Shown: positions 7,468 through 16,536 of the stretch, piece after piece
Layout: the number at the start of each line of letters is the position of its first letter
Numbering within the stretch: position 1 is the stretch's first letter
NCBI GenBank assembly: GCA_021820465.1
Contig: JAKADP010000002.1
Location: forward strand, 1-64,000
DNA length: 64,000 bases
Direction of reading: 5' to 3'
DNA from: Bacillota bacterium
Lineage (GTDB): Bacteria > Bacillota > Sulfobacillia > Sulfobacillales > JAIMBI01
Translations under genes and position numbers: made by a program
The notes under the pieces: generated by a model
Told to the model about the DNA's origin: nothing
The model's database searches: none
Seen by the model: only the letters and a program-made list of their open reading frames with translations

Positions 7468-9453
7468 ATGGGCATTGAGCATTTGGCGTTTATCCTGGCG
7501 GTAGCGCTGGGCTTTCTCTGGTTCTTCGCGCTGCTGGCGGAGAAATTTCGGCTCGTGATGCTGGGCGGGCCCATCGTCAGGTGGGATCACCCCATGGAGC
7601 GCCTGGCCGGGTGGGTGTCCGGGGTGCTGGGGCAGCGCAAGCTGTTCAAGGACAAGGCGCCGGGCCTCATGCACTTCTTCATCTTCTATACGTTTGTGGT
7701 GCTGCTGATCATCACGTTGGACTTCTTGGTGCGGGGCATCTTTCCGGGCGTGCTGCCGTACCAGGGGCCCGTGGCCAGCGTGCTGTCTACGCTGTCGGAT
7801 ATTTTGACGGTATTGGTGCTGGTGGCCCTCGCGATGGCGGCCGTGCGCCGCTATGTGGTGAGGATTCCCCGACTCGAGCGCAACGTGGACGCGGCGGTGA
7901 TCCTCGGCTTGATCGGCGTGGTGGTGCTGGGCGACTTTGGCATTGAGAGCTTTACGCTGGCTCTCAACCCGCACTTGTACTTCGCGCCGCTGGGGAGCGT
8001 GGTGGCGGCGTGGGTTCGGCCCATGGGCGCGGTGGCTCTCTCGCATACCCTGACGGTGATCACCTGGGTCAAGCTGCTGGATCTGCTGGCGTTTATGGTG
8101 TACCTGCCCTACTCCAAGCACTTTCACATGGTGGCGGCGCCGGTGAACGCGTATGTGCGCAACTTGGAGCCCCGGGGGCGGCTTCCCAAGCTCGACCTAG
8201 AGGACGAGAGCCGCGAAAGCTTCGGGGTGGGGCAGGTCACGGACCTCACCTGGCACGATTTGCTCGACGCGTATGCCTGCGTGCAGTGTGGCCGCTGCAC
8301 CGCCCAGTGTCCCGCGCACCAGGTGGGCAAGTCGCTGTCGCCCAAGCAGATCATTGTGAACCTGCGCCAGCAGCTGGAGGCGGTCGGCCCCATTTTGCTG
8401 AAGCCGGCAGCTGACCGGACCGCCGACGAGGTGGGCATGCTGGCCGTGCCGATGGCGGGCGGCGTCGTGGCCACCGACGACTTGTGGGCGTGCACCACGT
8501 GCGGTGCCTGCGTCGAGGCGTGCCCAGTCTTTGACGAGCACGTGGTCAAAATCGTGGGGATGCGGCAGCACCTGGTGCTGACGCAGGGGGAATTTCCCCC
8601 GGAGGCTCAAAGCTTCTTCCGAAACCTCGAAGGCGCATCGAATCCCTGGGGCTTGCCGCGCGAGCGGCGGGGCGAGCTGGCTCAGGAGCTGGCGGTGAAG
8701 GACCTCTCCCGGGGGGATCATGCGGAGGTGCTGTTTTGGGTGGGCTGCATGGGCACGTACGACGACCGCGCGCGCAAGGTGACTGTGTCGGCCCTGCGCC
8801 TGATGAAGGCCGCGGGTGTCGATGTGGGCCTTATGGGCCCGCTCGAAAACTGCACCGGCGACGCCGCGCGGCGGCTGGGCAACGAGTATCTGTACCAGGC
8901 GCTGGCCCAGCAAAACGTCGAGACCCTGAACGACCTTGGCGTGAAGACCATTGTGACCACGTGCCCGCACTGCTTCAACACGATCCAAAACGAGTACCCG
9001 CAGTTTGGCGGGGAGTACACGGTGATTCACCACAGTGACTTTTTGGCTCAGCTCGTCGCCGAGGGAAAGCTGGCGCCAGCGTCGGGCGAAGCCAGGACTG
9101 TCACGTATCACGACTCCTGCTATCTGGGTCGCTACAACGGCATTTACGACGCCCCGCGGGCGGCGCTGGCCAGCATTCCCAACCTGACGCTCGTGGAGAT
9201 GGAGCGCAGTCGGGAGAAAGGCTTCTGCTGTGGCGCTGGCGGCGGGCGGATGTGGATGGAGGAGCCCGCCGGACACCGGGTGAACGTGAATCGGTCGGAG
9301 GAAGCCGTGGGAACCGGTGCGGACGTGGTCGCCACCGCCTGCCCCTTTTGCCTCACGATGATTCGCGACGGGGTGCAGGCGGTGGACGCCGACGCGCGGG
9401 TCCAGGTGCGCGATTTTGCCGAGTTGCTGGCCGATTCGGTGCTGGGCGCCTGA
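7468..9453 (+). CDS. Membrane-anchored Fe-S oxidoreductase (HdrD/GlpC-like, two CCG domains)
   Basis: A 661-residue protein starting at ATG 7468 after GAGAGGTGGGGG. Residues about 1-230 are membrane helices resembling the cytochrome b-like gamma subunit of nitrate reductase. Next come two 4Fe-4S motifs, [12 protein letters not shown] and [12 protein letters not shown], then two cysteine-rich CCG domains ([15 protein letters not shown]...[11 protein letters not shown]...CPFCLTMI) as in heterodisulfide reductase HdrD and GlpC. In many Firmicutes such proteins take electrons from an electron transfer flavoprotein and reduce quinone; etfB and etfA lie about 19 kb further on. The exact partner is inferred, not shown. 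A clear terminator follows the stop. Confidence 0.88.
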   Translation: MGIEHLAFILAVALGFLWFFALLAEKFRLVMLGGPIVRWDHPMERLAGWVSGVLGQRKLFKDKAPGLMHFFIFYTFVVLLIITLDFLVRGIFPGVLPYQGPVASVLSTLSDILTVLVLVALAMAAVRRYVVRIPRLERNVDAAVILGLIGVVVLGDFGIESFTLALNPHLYFAPLGSVVAAWVRPMGAVALSHTLTVITWVKLLDLLAFMVYLPYSKHFHMVAAPVNAYVRNLEPRGRLPKLDLEDESRESFGVGQVTDLTWHDLLDAYACVQCGRCTAQCPAHQVGKSLSPKQIIVNLRQQLEAVGPILLKPAADRTADEVGMLAVPMAGGVVATDDLWACTTCGACVEACPVFDEHVVKIVGMRQHLVLTQGEFPPEAQSFFRNLEGASNPWGLPRERRGELAQELAVKDLSRGDHAEVLFWVGCMGTYDDRARKVTVSALRLMKAAGVDVGLMGPLENCTGDAARRLGNEYLYQALAQQNVETLNDLGVKTIVTTCPHCFNTIQNEYPQFGGEYTVIHHSDFLAQLVAEGKLAPASGEARTVTYHDSCYLGRYNGIYDAPRAALASIPNLTLVEMERSREKGFCCGAGGGRMWMEEPAGHRVNVNRSEEAVGTGADVVATACPFCLTMIRDGVQAVDADARVQVRDFAELLADSVLGA

Positions 9454-9466
9454 GTCATCCGGGCGT

Positions 9467-9502
9467 GAGGAGTCGGGGGGACCCCGGCTCCTCTTTTAAT
9501 TT
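9467..9502 (+). terminator. Rho-independent terminator after the Fe-S oxidoreductase gene
   Basis: GAGGAGtCGGGG pairs with CCCCGgCTCCTC (one mismatch) around a three-base loop, followed directly by TTTTAATTT. It starts 14 bases after the stop codon. This is one of the few hairpins in the window with a classical U-tract. Confidence 0.9.
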
Positions 9503-9522
9503 GCGAGGCCACCCGAAACCCC

Positions 9523-9551
9523 TTGACGAAGTCACTATATACTGTATAGTG
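9523..9551 (+). promoter_or_regulatory. doxX promoter with a palindromic operator over the -10 box
   Basis: A TTGACG -35 box (9523-9528) is followed after 16 bases by TATAGT (9545-9550). The inverted repeat CACTATA-tactg-TATAGTG (9533-9551) covers the spacer and the -10 box. Such placement suggests a repressor that blocks RNA polymerase. No regulator gene lies beside it. Confidence 0.65.
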
Positions 9552-9597
9552 GCAGTAGCGGCCCGCAAGGCCAGCTTGTCGACAGGAGGGTGCCCAC

Positions 9598-9981
9598 ATG
9601 GATGTGCTTGTCTTCATCGGCCGGGTGATCTTCGGCCTGTTTCTTCTCTATTCGGGGATTCACCACTTCACCAGCTATCAGGCGCTCCGGGGATTTGCGA
9701 GCTTCAAGAAGTTGCCGCTGCCCGGGGTGAGCGTGGTGGTGTCAGGGCTGCTGCTGGTGTTTGGCGGGGTGAGTGCGCTGGCAGGGTGGCTGCTGCCCTA
9801 CGGCATGATTGCGGCGGCCCTGTTCCTGCTCATGGCCAGCCTGACTCTTCACAATTACTGGACCGAGACCGATCCGGCCAGTCGATCCGGCCAGCAGACC
9901 AACTTCAATAAGAACCTGGCGCTCATGGGGGCGGCCCTGGTGCTCATTCACATGCCACTCACCGTGTGGTGGATTCACTGA
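9598..9981 (+). CDS. DoxX-family membrane protein
   Basis: The 127-residue protein starts at ATG 9598, a few bases after ACAGGAGGG. It has about four hydrophobic segments and the DoxX-type N-terminus RVIFGLFLLYSGIHHF. Members of this family are small membrane proteins linked to thiosulfate:quinone oxidation, oxidoreductase complexes or redox stress; a specific role here cannot be read from sequence. It is a single-gene unit: a terminator lies upstream, it has its own promoter with a palindromic operator, and a shared hairpin with the convergent GNAT gene follows. Confidence 0.8.
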   Translation: MDVLVFIGRVIFGLFLLYSGIHHFTSYQALRGFASFKKLPLPGVSVVVSGLLLVFGGVSALAGWLLPYGMIAAALFLLMASLTLHNYWTETDPASRSGQQTNFNKNLALMGAALVLIHMPLTVWWIH

Positions 9982-9994
9982 CAAGGTCCCGCGA

Positions 9995-10029
9995 CAGGCA
10001 AGGGCGCCCGCGCTGGGCGCCCTTGCCTG
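9995..10029. terminator. Shared hairpin between convergent doxX and GNAT genes
   Basis: CAGGCAAGGGCGCCC pairs perfectly with GGGCGCCCTTGCCTG (15 bp) around a GCGCT loop. It lies 13 bases past the doxX stop and 12 bases past the stop of the minus-strand GNAT gene, so it can end transcripts from both sides. No U-tract is present. Confidence 0.7.
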
Positions 10030-10040
10030 CATGTGGGCCC

Positions 10041-10442
10041 TCACGGACGCTCGCGGAGGCGCATCCCACTGGGATGGCGCGCGAATCCCAGGCGCTCGTA
10101 AAACGGCTCGCCCCCGGTAACGCTGAACAGGGCAATGTACGAGAAGCCGCGGCCTACAAAGGGCGCCACGGCGCGCTCCACCAAGGCGGTGCCGATGCCC
10201 TGGCGCTGGTAGTCAGGATGCACGATGACATCCCACAGGGTGGCGTAGTACACGCCGTCGGTGGTGACGCGCGCCGTACCCACGAGGCGCTCTCCATCCC
10301 ATGCGGTGACCACGAGATTGGAGCCTAGGAGGCAGCGCATGACCGCCTCCGGGTCCCGCCCCTCGGCAAACGGAATCCTGTCCCAGAGCGCCTTCACGGC
10401 GTCTGGGGTGCGGGGAGGCTCGGTTGACAGCTGAATGGCCAC
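10041..10442 (-). CDS. GNAT-family N-acetyltransferase
   Basis: A 133-residue acetyltransferase of the GNAT fold that moves an acetyl group from acetyl-CoA to an unknown amine. The CoA-binding motif A is seen as VIVHPDYQRQGIGTALVERAV, followed by IALFSVTGGEPFYERLGF, the usual C-terminal strand. I chose GTG 10442, preceded by GGGAG at 7 bases, giving VAIQLSTEPP as N-terminus; the ORF start at 10544 would run over the divergent promoter region. It converges on doxX with a shared hairpin and diverges from the epimerase gene. Confidence 0.85.
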   Translation of the reverse strand: MAIQLSTEPPRTPDAVKALWDRIPFAEGRDPEAVMRCLLGSNLVVTAWDGERLVGTARVTTDGVYYATLWDVIVHPDYQRQGIGTALVERAVAPFVGRGFSYIALFSVTGGEPFYERLGFARHPSGMRLRERP

Positions 10443-10601
10443 GCCACATCTCCCTTCTGTGCTGGGCGGCTGCCTATGGGCCGCGGCCGTTCGCCCATGG
10501 GCCGGGCGCGTGGCCGGAGCGCTATACTCGGGGCAGCGACCCACCGAGAAAGCTTTCGGGGCCGCCGCGCCGCTTCGTCATCCCAAGGAGGCTGGTCAGT
10601 C

Positions 10602-11558
10602 ATGGAAACCTCGGACGCGGACGCCCAGGGCACGGTGGCCCTAGGGTCCATTGTAACGTTGGAGTCTGCGAGCCTCGCGCTGACGCTGCTGCCCGAGCGC
10701 GGCGCGCTCGCGTGCTCGCTGGTGCATCGGGCCAGCCACACGGAACTCTTGCGGCGGCCAGGCAGTCTGGCTGTGTTGGATGCGGAGCCATTTACCCACG
10801 GCATCCCGATTCTGTTCCCCGCCGGCCGGATCGCCGGTGCCCAATGCACGGTGGACGGCCATACATTTCATTGGCCGGTTAACGACACGCTGGGCCCAAA
10901 TCACTTGCACGGCTTTCTGTGGAACATCCCTTGGCAAGTGCGGGAGCAAACCGGACACCGCGTTCGGCTGGAGCCCACGGACCGCGGCCGTGACGCGGCG
11001 TCGCAGGCGTTCGGCGCCGAATTCGGCGCCAGCATCGTCTACACGCTGGACGACGCGTGCCTGGAGTCTCGGCTCACCATCACCAACCGGTCGCGCCGCG
11101 TAATCCCGTTTGGGGCCGGGTATCATACGTCCATTGCGCTCACGCGGCCGTGGCTGCTGCGGCTGCCGGCCGGCCGCGAGTGGGAGATGGATCGGGAGAG
11201 CTTGCCCACCGGGCGCCTGCTGGACCAGCCTGCCACGCTGGTGAACGTCGACCGGGGCTTGTCGGTGCCGGACCTCGTGTCCGATACATGCTACCGGCCG
11301 GAGCCCAGCGAGCCCAACATAGCGCGCCTGTGGGATCCCCAGTCGGGTCTGTCCATAGACATGGAGGGCGAGGCGCCGCTTTCCCAATGGGTGGTGTACC
11401 GGCCGCACCTCGGTGCGCACTTCGTGAGTGTCGAGCCGGTCACGTGGGTCCACAATGCGCCCAACCTGTCGCTGCCCGCGGAGCTCACGGGCAATGCTGT
11501 GCTTCAGCCCGACGAAGAGCGGAGCCTCACGTATCGCTGGACCGTCACCACCTCGTGA
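10602..11558 (+). CDS. Aldose 1-epimerase family protein
   Basis: The 318-residue protein belongs to the galactose-mutarotase-like superfamily, which interconverts alpha and beta anomers of sugars. Family features are the stretch PILFPAGRIAG, the catalytic-region histidine in HLHGFLWNIPW, and a later GAGYHTSIAL. ATG 10602 follows AAGGAGG by 11 bases and is preferred over the upstream ORF start. A possible -10 box TATACT lies about 75 bases upstream. Its stop overlaps the GTG of the MFS gene by four bases, so the epimerase and transporter are coupled; a sugar uptake and use role is plausible. Confidence 0.8.
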   Translation: METSDADAQGTVALGSIVTLESASLALTLLPERGALACSLVHRASHTELLRRPGSLAVLDAEPFTHGIPILFPAGRIAGAQCTVDGHTFHWPVNDTLGPNHLHGFLWNIPWQVREQTGHRVRLEPTDRGRDAASQAFGAEFGASIVYTLDDACLESRLTITNRSRRVIPFGAGYHTSIALTRPWLLRLPAGREWEMDRESLPTGRLLDQPATLVNVDRGLSVPDLVSDTCYRPEPSEPNIARLWDPQSGLSIDMEGEAPLSQWVVYRPHLGAHFVSVEPVTWVHNAPNLSLPAELTGNAVLQPDEERSLTYRWTVTTS

Positions 11559-12793
11559 CCGGTGCGCTCCAGCGCCTGCGGCGCGCCGCCGGGGCGTATC
11601 CGGCCCCGGTGTGGCGCCTCATCGCGGGCACCGCCATTCACAGTGGCGGCTTTGCGTTTTTCTGGCCGTTTATCACCCTGTATGTTCACGTGGTGCTGGG
11701 CCAGTCGCTGGCACTGGCCGGCCTGGTGCTCATGGCGCAGTCGGCCGCCGGCATCGGGGGGGCCGCGGTGGGCGGGCTGCTGTTTGACCGCTGGGGCGGC
11801 CGCCGTCCGATGGTCTGGGGCGTCGGGCTGTCCGTCGCCCTGATGGCGGGCATGGCGCTGGCACAGGGGTTTTGGCCGTTCGCGGTCCTAGTGGCGCTGT
11901 TTGGGTTTGCGTCCAGCCTCGTGAGCCCGTCGCTGTATGCCTACGCCGCCACCATCTGGCCTGAGGGCGGTCGACAAGCCTTCAATGCGCTGTACGTGGC
12001 GCGCAACGCGGGCGTCGCCTTTGGCACGCTCGCCGGCGGCCTCGTGGCCGCGGTGTCCCTGCACCTCACGTTCGTGGCGGCCGCACTGCTGTTTGTGGCG
12101 TTTTGGGTCATGGCGCAGTGGGGCTACCGCGGAGCCGCCTTTGACCGCGTGCAGCGTGCCCCATCGGCCGCGGGGCCGGCCCGGCGGCCACTCCGCGCCT
12201 CACCTGGCGTGCTGCTTCTGATGGTGGGGCTCGGCCTCGACTGGATGGCGTATACGCAGTGGCAGACGACGACCGCCGCGTACATGTACGGCGAGGGGTT
12301 TTCCCTGCCCGCCTACAGCGTGCTGTGGACGTTAAACGGCACCCTGATTCTGGCCGGCCAGCCCGTCACCAGCTGGGTGGCCCGCCGCTGGCCGGCCGTG
12401 CGGCACCAGCTGCTGGTGGGGAGCAGCTTGTTTTGTGCCGCCTACGCCCTGTTGGCGCTGTCGCACGCGTACGCGGGATACGTCGTGGCCATGGTGCTGG
12501 GAACGCTGGGCGAAATGCTGGTGTGGCCGGCGGTGCCCACGGCCGCCGCGCGATTGGCGCCCGTTGGCCAGGAGGGGCGGTACCAGGGGTGGGTGGCCAG
12601 CGCCACCTCGGCCGGCCGGATGGTGGGGCCGCTGGTGGGCGGCCTGCTGGTGGCCGGGGTGGCACGGCCCGTGTTTTATGGATGGATGGTGGGGGCGTTT
12701 CTGGTCGCGTTAGGGGCGTACTGGCTCTACGGTCAGCTGGCGGCACGCCCCACCGGCCTGGACCGGCCGGGGACCGCGGCAGCCGGGAGCTGA
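11555..12793 (+). CDS. MFS transporter
   Basis: A 412-residue major facilitator protein with about 12 membrane segments. The inter-domain motif GGLLFDRWGGRRPMVWG (loop 2-3) is clear and the C-terminal half contains WPAVPTAAARLAPVGQEGRYQG, typical of drug:H+ antiporter-like MFS_1 proteins. The start is GTG 11555, which shares GTGA with the stop of the epimerase gene; the track's start at 11057 is an out-of-frame overlap with the epimerase. No ribosome binding site is obvious, fitting translational coupling. The substrate may be a sugar in view of its neighbour, but exporters look similar. Confidence 0.82.
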   Translation: MTGALQRLRRAAGAYPAPVWRLIAGTAIHSGGFAFFWPFITLYVHVVLGQSLALAGLVLMAQSAAGIGGAAVGGLLFDRWGGRRPMVWGVGLSVALMAGMALAQGFWPFAVLVALFGFASSLVSPSLYAYAATIWPEGGRQAFNALYVARNAGVAFGTLAGGLVAAVSLHLTFVAAALLFVAFWVMAQWGYRGAAFDRVQRAPSAAGPARRPLRASPGVLLLMVGLGLDWMAYTQWQTTTAAYMYGEGFSLPAYSVLWTLNGTLILAGQPVTSWVARRWPAVRHQLLVGSSLFCAAYALLALSHAYAGYVVAMVLGTLGEMLVWPAVPTAAARLAPVGQEGRYQGWVASATSAGRMVGPLVGGLLVAGVARPVFYGWMVGAFLVALGAYWLYGQLAARPTGLDRPGTAAAGS

Positions 12794-12869
12794 CGCTGCG
12801 GAGCATGGGTTCCCGTCCGCCCACCCGGCCAGGGCCGATGCCCGGGCGCGGGCGCCCGTAGCGTCGCGC

Positions 12870-14078
12870 TCAGGGCGTTGGCCGCCACTGCGCTCCCGAA
12901 TCGACGGTGCGATACTGCACGACGACGCCACCCGAAGTCAGTTCAAATAACCATGCCTCGGTGGGCGACGGGGAAACCAGATCCAGTTGATGCCACGTCG
13001 GGGTGAGAGGAACAGGGCTGGGATTTGACCAAGTCAATCCGCCAGTCGTTGTTGTGGCTGTGATCCAACGCGGGCCGTCCGGGACGCTGGCCAACAGCCA
13101 GCCGTCCGTCGCCGACAGCCAGCGAGTGCTCATCATGGCGAGGTCAGCCTGCTTCCATATTGGTGACCAGGTGGTCATGTTGGACGAGCGATACAACGTG
13201 GCGAATTCATGATACGTGAGGATGCCCTTTACGTCCTCGGGCACAAGCAGGGTGACGGGCAGCATCGCGGTGTCGGTTCCCGATACCGGCGCCGGCGGCG
13301 CGCTTAGCTGCAGGCTGGGTTGGAGTTTGGGATTGGGCGACGCGGCAGCGCCGGGCAGGCGCGGTAGGGGCAGGGCAACGGGAGACCAACGACGACCGCC
13401 ATCTTGGGTGTAATACAGCACGGTCGTGTTGTCGGGAAGCGCATCAGAAGTCGTCGTCATCCATCCTTGCTGGAAGGACTGCCAGCTGGCTGCTGCGAAG
13501 TCGCCGTTGACGACAGCATAAACCGGAGCGGTCGCCAGTTGGTTGGCGTCAATCCGCCACAATGCTTGCGGCCCCGTTTGGAGCCCGACCGGGCCGGATG
13601 CCAGCAGCGATCCGAAGCCACCAGCGGACACGGCCAGCGACGCGGTAGCCACCGGCCACGGTGTGTCCAAATGTACGGTCGTCCATGAACCGCCGCCGTC
13701 TGTCGTCCACGTCACCACCAATCCCGGTCGCGACGCATCGGTTTGGCACGCGAACCACGCGATTTGTGCAGTCGGTGCAGTCCAACTGACCACGGCACCC
13801 GGCAGATGGCCGACTCGCGCCCACTGAGCCGCGGCCGTCTCAGTGCGCCACACGCTTCCCGACGTGAGCCCCCATCCCTTAGACGGGGTTGCCATGTGAA
13901 ATGCTCGAAGGTCGGGCTTTGCGGGTGGGGGAGAGGTGGTCCGCTCGGGAATGCGGAGCCGCGGTCGCGGCGCCGAGCTTGTTGGCGCTCTAGCACCGAC
14001 AGGACCAGACGCGGTTATGGAACTGAAGCCCAAGAGCAGCGCGGGAATGAGATGCCGCCACATGCCACGTGTCGCCAC
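12870..14078 (-). CDS. Exported beta-propeller protein with BNR/Asp-box repeats (Ycf48-like)
   Basis: The 402-residue protein starts at GTG 14078 after GGGGGGA. The first 35 residues form a signal peptide (MWRHLIPALLLGFSSITASGPVGA); ATG 14063 is a possible alternative. The body carries repeated Asp-box motifs of the S/T-x-D-x-G-x-x-W kind: TTDGGGSWTTV, YYTQDGGRRWSPV, TTTGGLTWSNP, RTVDSGAQWRP. Such repeats occur in sialidase-like propellers and in the photosystem II assembly factor Ycf48. The missing enzyme residues suggest a binding or assembly role outside the cell. Its neighbours are unrelated (MFS gene convergent, toxin-antitoxin pair divergent). Confidence 0.75.
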   Translation of the reverse strand: MATRGMWRHLIPALLLGFSSITASGPVGARAPTSSAPRPRLRIPERTTSPPPAKPDLRAFHMATPSKGWGLTSGSVWRTETAAAQWARVGHLPGAVVSWTAPTAQIAWFACQTDASRPGLVVTWTTDGGGSWTTVHLDTPWPVATASLAVSAGGFGSLLASGPVGLQTGPQALWRIDANQLATAPVYAVVNGDFAAASWQSFQQGWMTTTSDALPDNTTVLYYTQDGGRRWSPVALPLPRLPGAAASPNPKLQPSLQLSAPPAPVSGTDTAMLPVTLLVPEDVKGILTYHEFATLYRSSNMTTWSPIWKQADLAMMSTRWLSATDGWLLASVPDGPRWITATTTTGGLTWSNPSPVPLTPTWHQLDLVSPSPTEAWLFELTSGGVVVQYRTVDSGAQWRPTP

Positions 14079-14398
14079 GTTCTTGTCCCCCCGTCCGCTG
14101 TATCCGAGCACCTTCAGCGGCGTTGCTCGTCTACCCGGCAGAACGAATCCTCCGGGTGGGAAGTTTTCTCGGAATCGAGTGGTTGCTGTGGGGGTGCTAT
14201 GTTGGCAGTCGAATAGGATACAGGCAGGCGCGCTGTCGAGGTGTGTCAGAGTCTTCACTTGTCATAGCCGCCCACAACGGCAGCGTGCGATGCCCAGGGC
14301 GGCGTCCATCGTGCTCAGGCGGACTTTGGGTTAAGCCGGGGCCGATGCCACCGCCACTGTGCTATCCTGCCCTTAAAATGCTTGCGGAGGCGGTCTAC
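14079..14398. other. 320-base divergent gap between propeller gene and MNT gene
   Basis: It must hold promoters for both flanking genes. I see no good -35/-10 pair, only an isolated TATCCT about 30 bases before the MNT start. Base composition is lower in GC than the flanking genes. No coding sequence, RNA gene or repeat is evident. Confidence 0.4.
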
Positions 14399-14710
14399 AT
14401 GCCGGATGACGTCGCGGCCACGGTGGTGAAGAACATCGTCGGTGCATTTCCGGAAGTGGAGCGCGTGATTTTATTTGGTTCACGGGCTCGAGGAAATGCG
14501 CGCCAGGACAGCGACTGGGATTTCCTCGTCGTTATGCCCTCGACCCTGCGCCCGGTGGCACGCGGAGTGTCCGTACGACGGGTGGCGCGCGTTCCCGGCA
14601 TCCCCATGGACTTTCTCGTGAGAACGCCCGAGGAAGTGCGGGAGGGGTTCTCGTTCCTCGCGGAAGACATCGCACGCGAAGGGCGCCTGCTGTATGAACG
14701 ACGCCGCTGA
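14399..14710 (+). CDS. MNT-type nucleotidyltransferase, antitoxin of a HEPN/MNT pair
   Basis: The 103-residue protein is a minimal nucleotidyltransferase. The signature G-S-x10-D-x-D is complete (GSRARGNARQDSDWD) and a third acidic residue sits in PMDFLV. In HEPN/MNT toxin-antitoxin systems such proteins neutralise the HEPN RNase, in studied cases by adding AMP groups to it. ATG 14399 is chosen because GGAGGCGG lies 5 bases ahead. The HEPN gene begins inside its last codons (17-base overlap), but that partner is interrupted by a stop, leaving this as an antitoxin without an intact toxin. Confidence 0.85.
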   Translation: MPDDVAATVVKNIVGAFPEVERVILFGSRARGNARQDSDWDFLVVMPSTLRPVARGVSVRRVARVPGIPMDFLVRTPEEVREGFSFLAEDIAREGRLLYERRR

Positions 14711-15101
14711 AGCGTGGGCGCGGCGCGCGCGGGAAGACCTAGCGGTGGCGCGCCATGCGAGTCAGGTGGGATGGCACGCCACCGCCTGCTTCCATGCGCA
14801 GCAATCCGCGGAGAAGTGGCTAAAGGCCTAACAGGTTCAGTCCGGGCTCAGGCCCCCGCGCACGCACGACCTGGACGTGCTGGCCGACACGTTGGCGGCG
14901 TTTGTGACCGTGGACGCGATTCGCGAGGCGGCGCTGGTGCTTACCGAGTACGCGGTGGACGCACGGTACCCAGGGGCCGACGCGGACGCGGACGAGGCAG
15001 CCCCGGGCGGTTTCTTACGCGGAATCCGTGCAGCGGTGGGCGGAGACGGCCGGCCTCTGACGCGCACTCCATGCGATCCCAAGCCTCGGCCAGTATACTG
15101 A
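14694..15101 (+). pseudogene. HEPN-domain toxin gene with in-frame stop
   Basis: Read from ATG 14694, the frame gives a HEPN N-terminus (ARREDLAVARHASQ, CFHAQQSAEKWLKA) up to a TAA at 14829-14831. In the same frame it then continues without a gap as PPRTHDLDVLADTL, LVLTEYAVDARYPG and on to a TGA at 15101. The parts before and after the stop together match the order of conserved blocks of the HEPN family of HEPN/MNT modules, 136 codons in all. A single base change explains the break. The gene is either dead, read through, or made as two pieces; the ORF listed at 14877 is its C-terminal half. Confidence 0.85.
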
Positions 15102-15118
15102 GCTAGGGGGGATCGGAG

Positions 15119-15781
15119 GTGCAGGACGCCAATCGGCTGCTGGTGGGGCTCGCCGCGCTGCTGGTGGGCGCCATGGTGGTCATTCAGCTGCGCCTCGAAA
15201 ACGTGGTGCCGACACCGTCCGGCAACCAGCAGCTGCTGAACCTTCTGCACCAGGCGGATGCCAAAAAGGCCACCCTCAAGCGCGAGCTGGGATCTGCCCA
15301 GGCGCTGTTGAACCAGAAGTTGTCTCAGGCGGCGGCCGCTAAGCACTTGGACCAGGAGCTGGTGCAGGCCGAAATGCTGGCCGGCACGATCCCCGTCAGC
15401 GGACCCGGCGTCGTGGTGCACTGGGGCAACGGCACGGCCGCGTCCGGCTTTCAAATTGCCGACATTGACCTCCTCCTGATGGTCAATGAGCTTCGGGCGG
15501 CCGGGGCGGAGGCGATAGCCATCAACGGGCAGCGCATCACGGCCGAAACGCAGATCCGGTCGGCCAGCAACTACATTTTGATCAATCAGAGCCAGCAGGC
15601 GGCCCCCTTCGTGATTCAAGCCATCGGCCCGCCGCACACCATGCTGCAGGCGCTTGAGCTGCCGGGTGGCCTCGTGGATCAGTCCACCCAGGAGGGGCGG
15701 ACCATTTCGGTGGCCACCGCCAAGCACCTTAAGCTTCCGGCCGCCACCACGGTGTCCACCCAGTACAGCCACGCACCGTGA
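15119..15781 (+). CDS. DUF881 family membrane-anchored protein
   Basis: This 220-residue protein has one N-terminal membrane segment (LLVGLAALLVGAMVVIQL), a short coiled-coil-like region (LLHQADAKKATLKRELGSAQALLNQKL), and a C-terminal domain. The C-terminal domain has the DUF881 hallmarks VSGPGVVVHWGNG, LLLMVNELRAAGAEAIAINGQRI and ASNYILINQ...PFVIQAIG. DUF881 proteins include B. subtilis YlxW and YlxX, encoded next to cell division genes, but their job is unknown. It starts at GTG 15119 just after GGGGGGATCGG. The gene shares no clear operon with its neighbours and is followed by a phospholipase-C-like gene after 73 bases. Confidence 0.85.
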   Translation: MQDANRLLVGLAALLVGAMVVIQLRLENVVPTPSGNQQLLNLLHQADAKKATLKRELGSAQALLNQKLSQAAAAKHLDQELVQAEMLAGTIPVSGPGVVVHWGNGTAASGFQIADIDLLLMVNELRAAGAEAIAINGQRITAETQIRSASNYILINQSQQAAPFVIQAIGPPHTMLQALELPGGLVDQSTQEGRTISVATAKHLKLPAATTVSTQYSHAP

Positions 15782-15854
15782 CGCCGGGCGGTGGACGCGG
15801 GGCGGCGAGATCGTTCGCCGGTGGGCTCACGAGGGCAAAGAAGGGGGAAGCCCG

Positions 15855-16469
15855 GTGCCATCATTCCTCATGCATCTGGTGGTGGCCGAGGGCGTCGCGC
15901 AAGCCCGCCCCGATTGGGATGTGGCCGCGGTGTGGCTCGGGGCGCTGGCGCCAGACGCATCGGGCGACAAGCGCGTGAGTCACTTGAAAGGTCCCCGGTA
16001 CGCCGCGTCCGATGGCGCCCCGTTTGGGCTGGGGGAGTTTCTCCGCCGATTTGGCCCCAACCTTCGGGATCCGGTGGCGGCAGCCTTTTATGCGGGCTAT
16101 TGGTCCCACTTGGTCGCGGATGACTTGATGGCGCAGTGGCTCTACTTCAGCGGACTCAAGGACAAGCTGGCAGCGACTCCCCGCGGGCTGGCCACCCTTT
16201 ACGATGACTATGACGTCTTAAACGCCGGCCTGGCCCGCCGCCTGCCGCCGCCGGAGGTGGTCCGCGCGCGCCTCGGCACACCGCTGGACGTGGCGCGCGC
16301 CTGCCCGCTCATCGAGGCGAGCCGACTGACACCGGTGTTGGAAGCGACCTGGGCCCATGCCAACGCGTCGGACGGGGGGCAAGAGCCCCAATGGCTGGCC
16401 GCGGCGCTGGTGGACGGGTACCTGGAGCGGGCGGTCGCCCGCTCCCTGGAGGGATTGGGCGGCGCCTGA
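15855..16469 (+). CDS. Zinc-dependent phospholipase C-like protein
   Basis: The 204-residue protein begins [20 protein letters not shown], close to the start of the zinc-dependent phospholipase C/S1-P1 nuclease-like family found in many Firmicutes (pfam00882 type). Putative metal ligands are H7-region [14 protein letters not shown], and the [13 protein letters not shown] stretch with His and Asp. No signal peptide is seen, so the protein would be cytoplasmic, unlike secreted phospholipases; the true substrate is unknown. GTG 15855 is chosen over the ORF start at 15654 because that extension lies in the upstream gene; GGGGGA precedes the GTG by 7 bases. Confidence 0.75.
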   Translation: MPSFLMHLVVAEGVAQARPDWDVAAVWLGALAPDASGDKRVSHLKGPRYAASDGAPFGLGEFLRRFGPNLRDPVAAAFYAGYWSHLVADDLMAQWLYFSGLKDKLAATPRGLATLYDDYDVLNAGLARRLPPPEVVRARLGTPLDVARACPLIEASRLTPVLEATWAHANASDGGQEPQWLAAALVDGYLERAVARSLEGLGGA

Positions 16470-16536
16470 GCCAGTCCTGCGGAGACGAACCGACGCGGGC
16501 GCGAGAAGTTGTCGGCGGCGGGGGGGTGAATTGTGT

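Noticed and set aside
7219-8127. 302-residue minus-strand ORF opposite tatC and the Fe-S oxidoreductase gene
   Set aside because: His/Gln/Arg-rich shadow of well-supported genes; no family motif.
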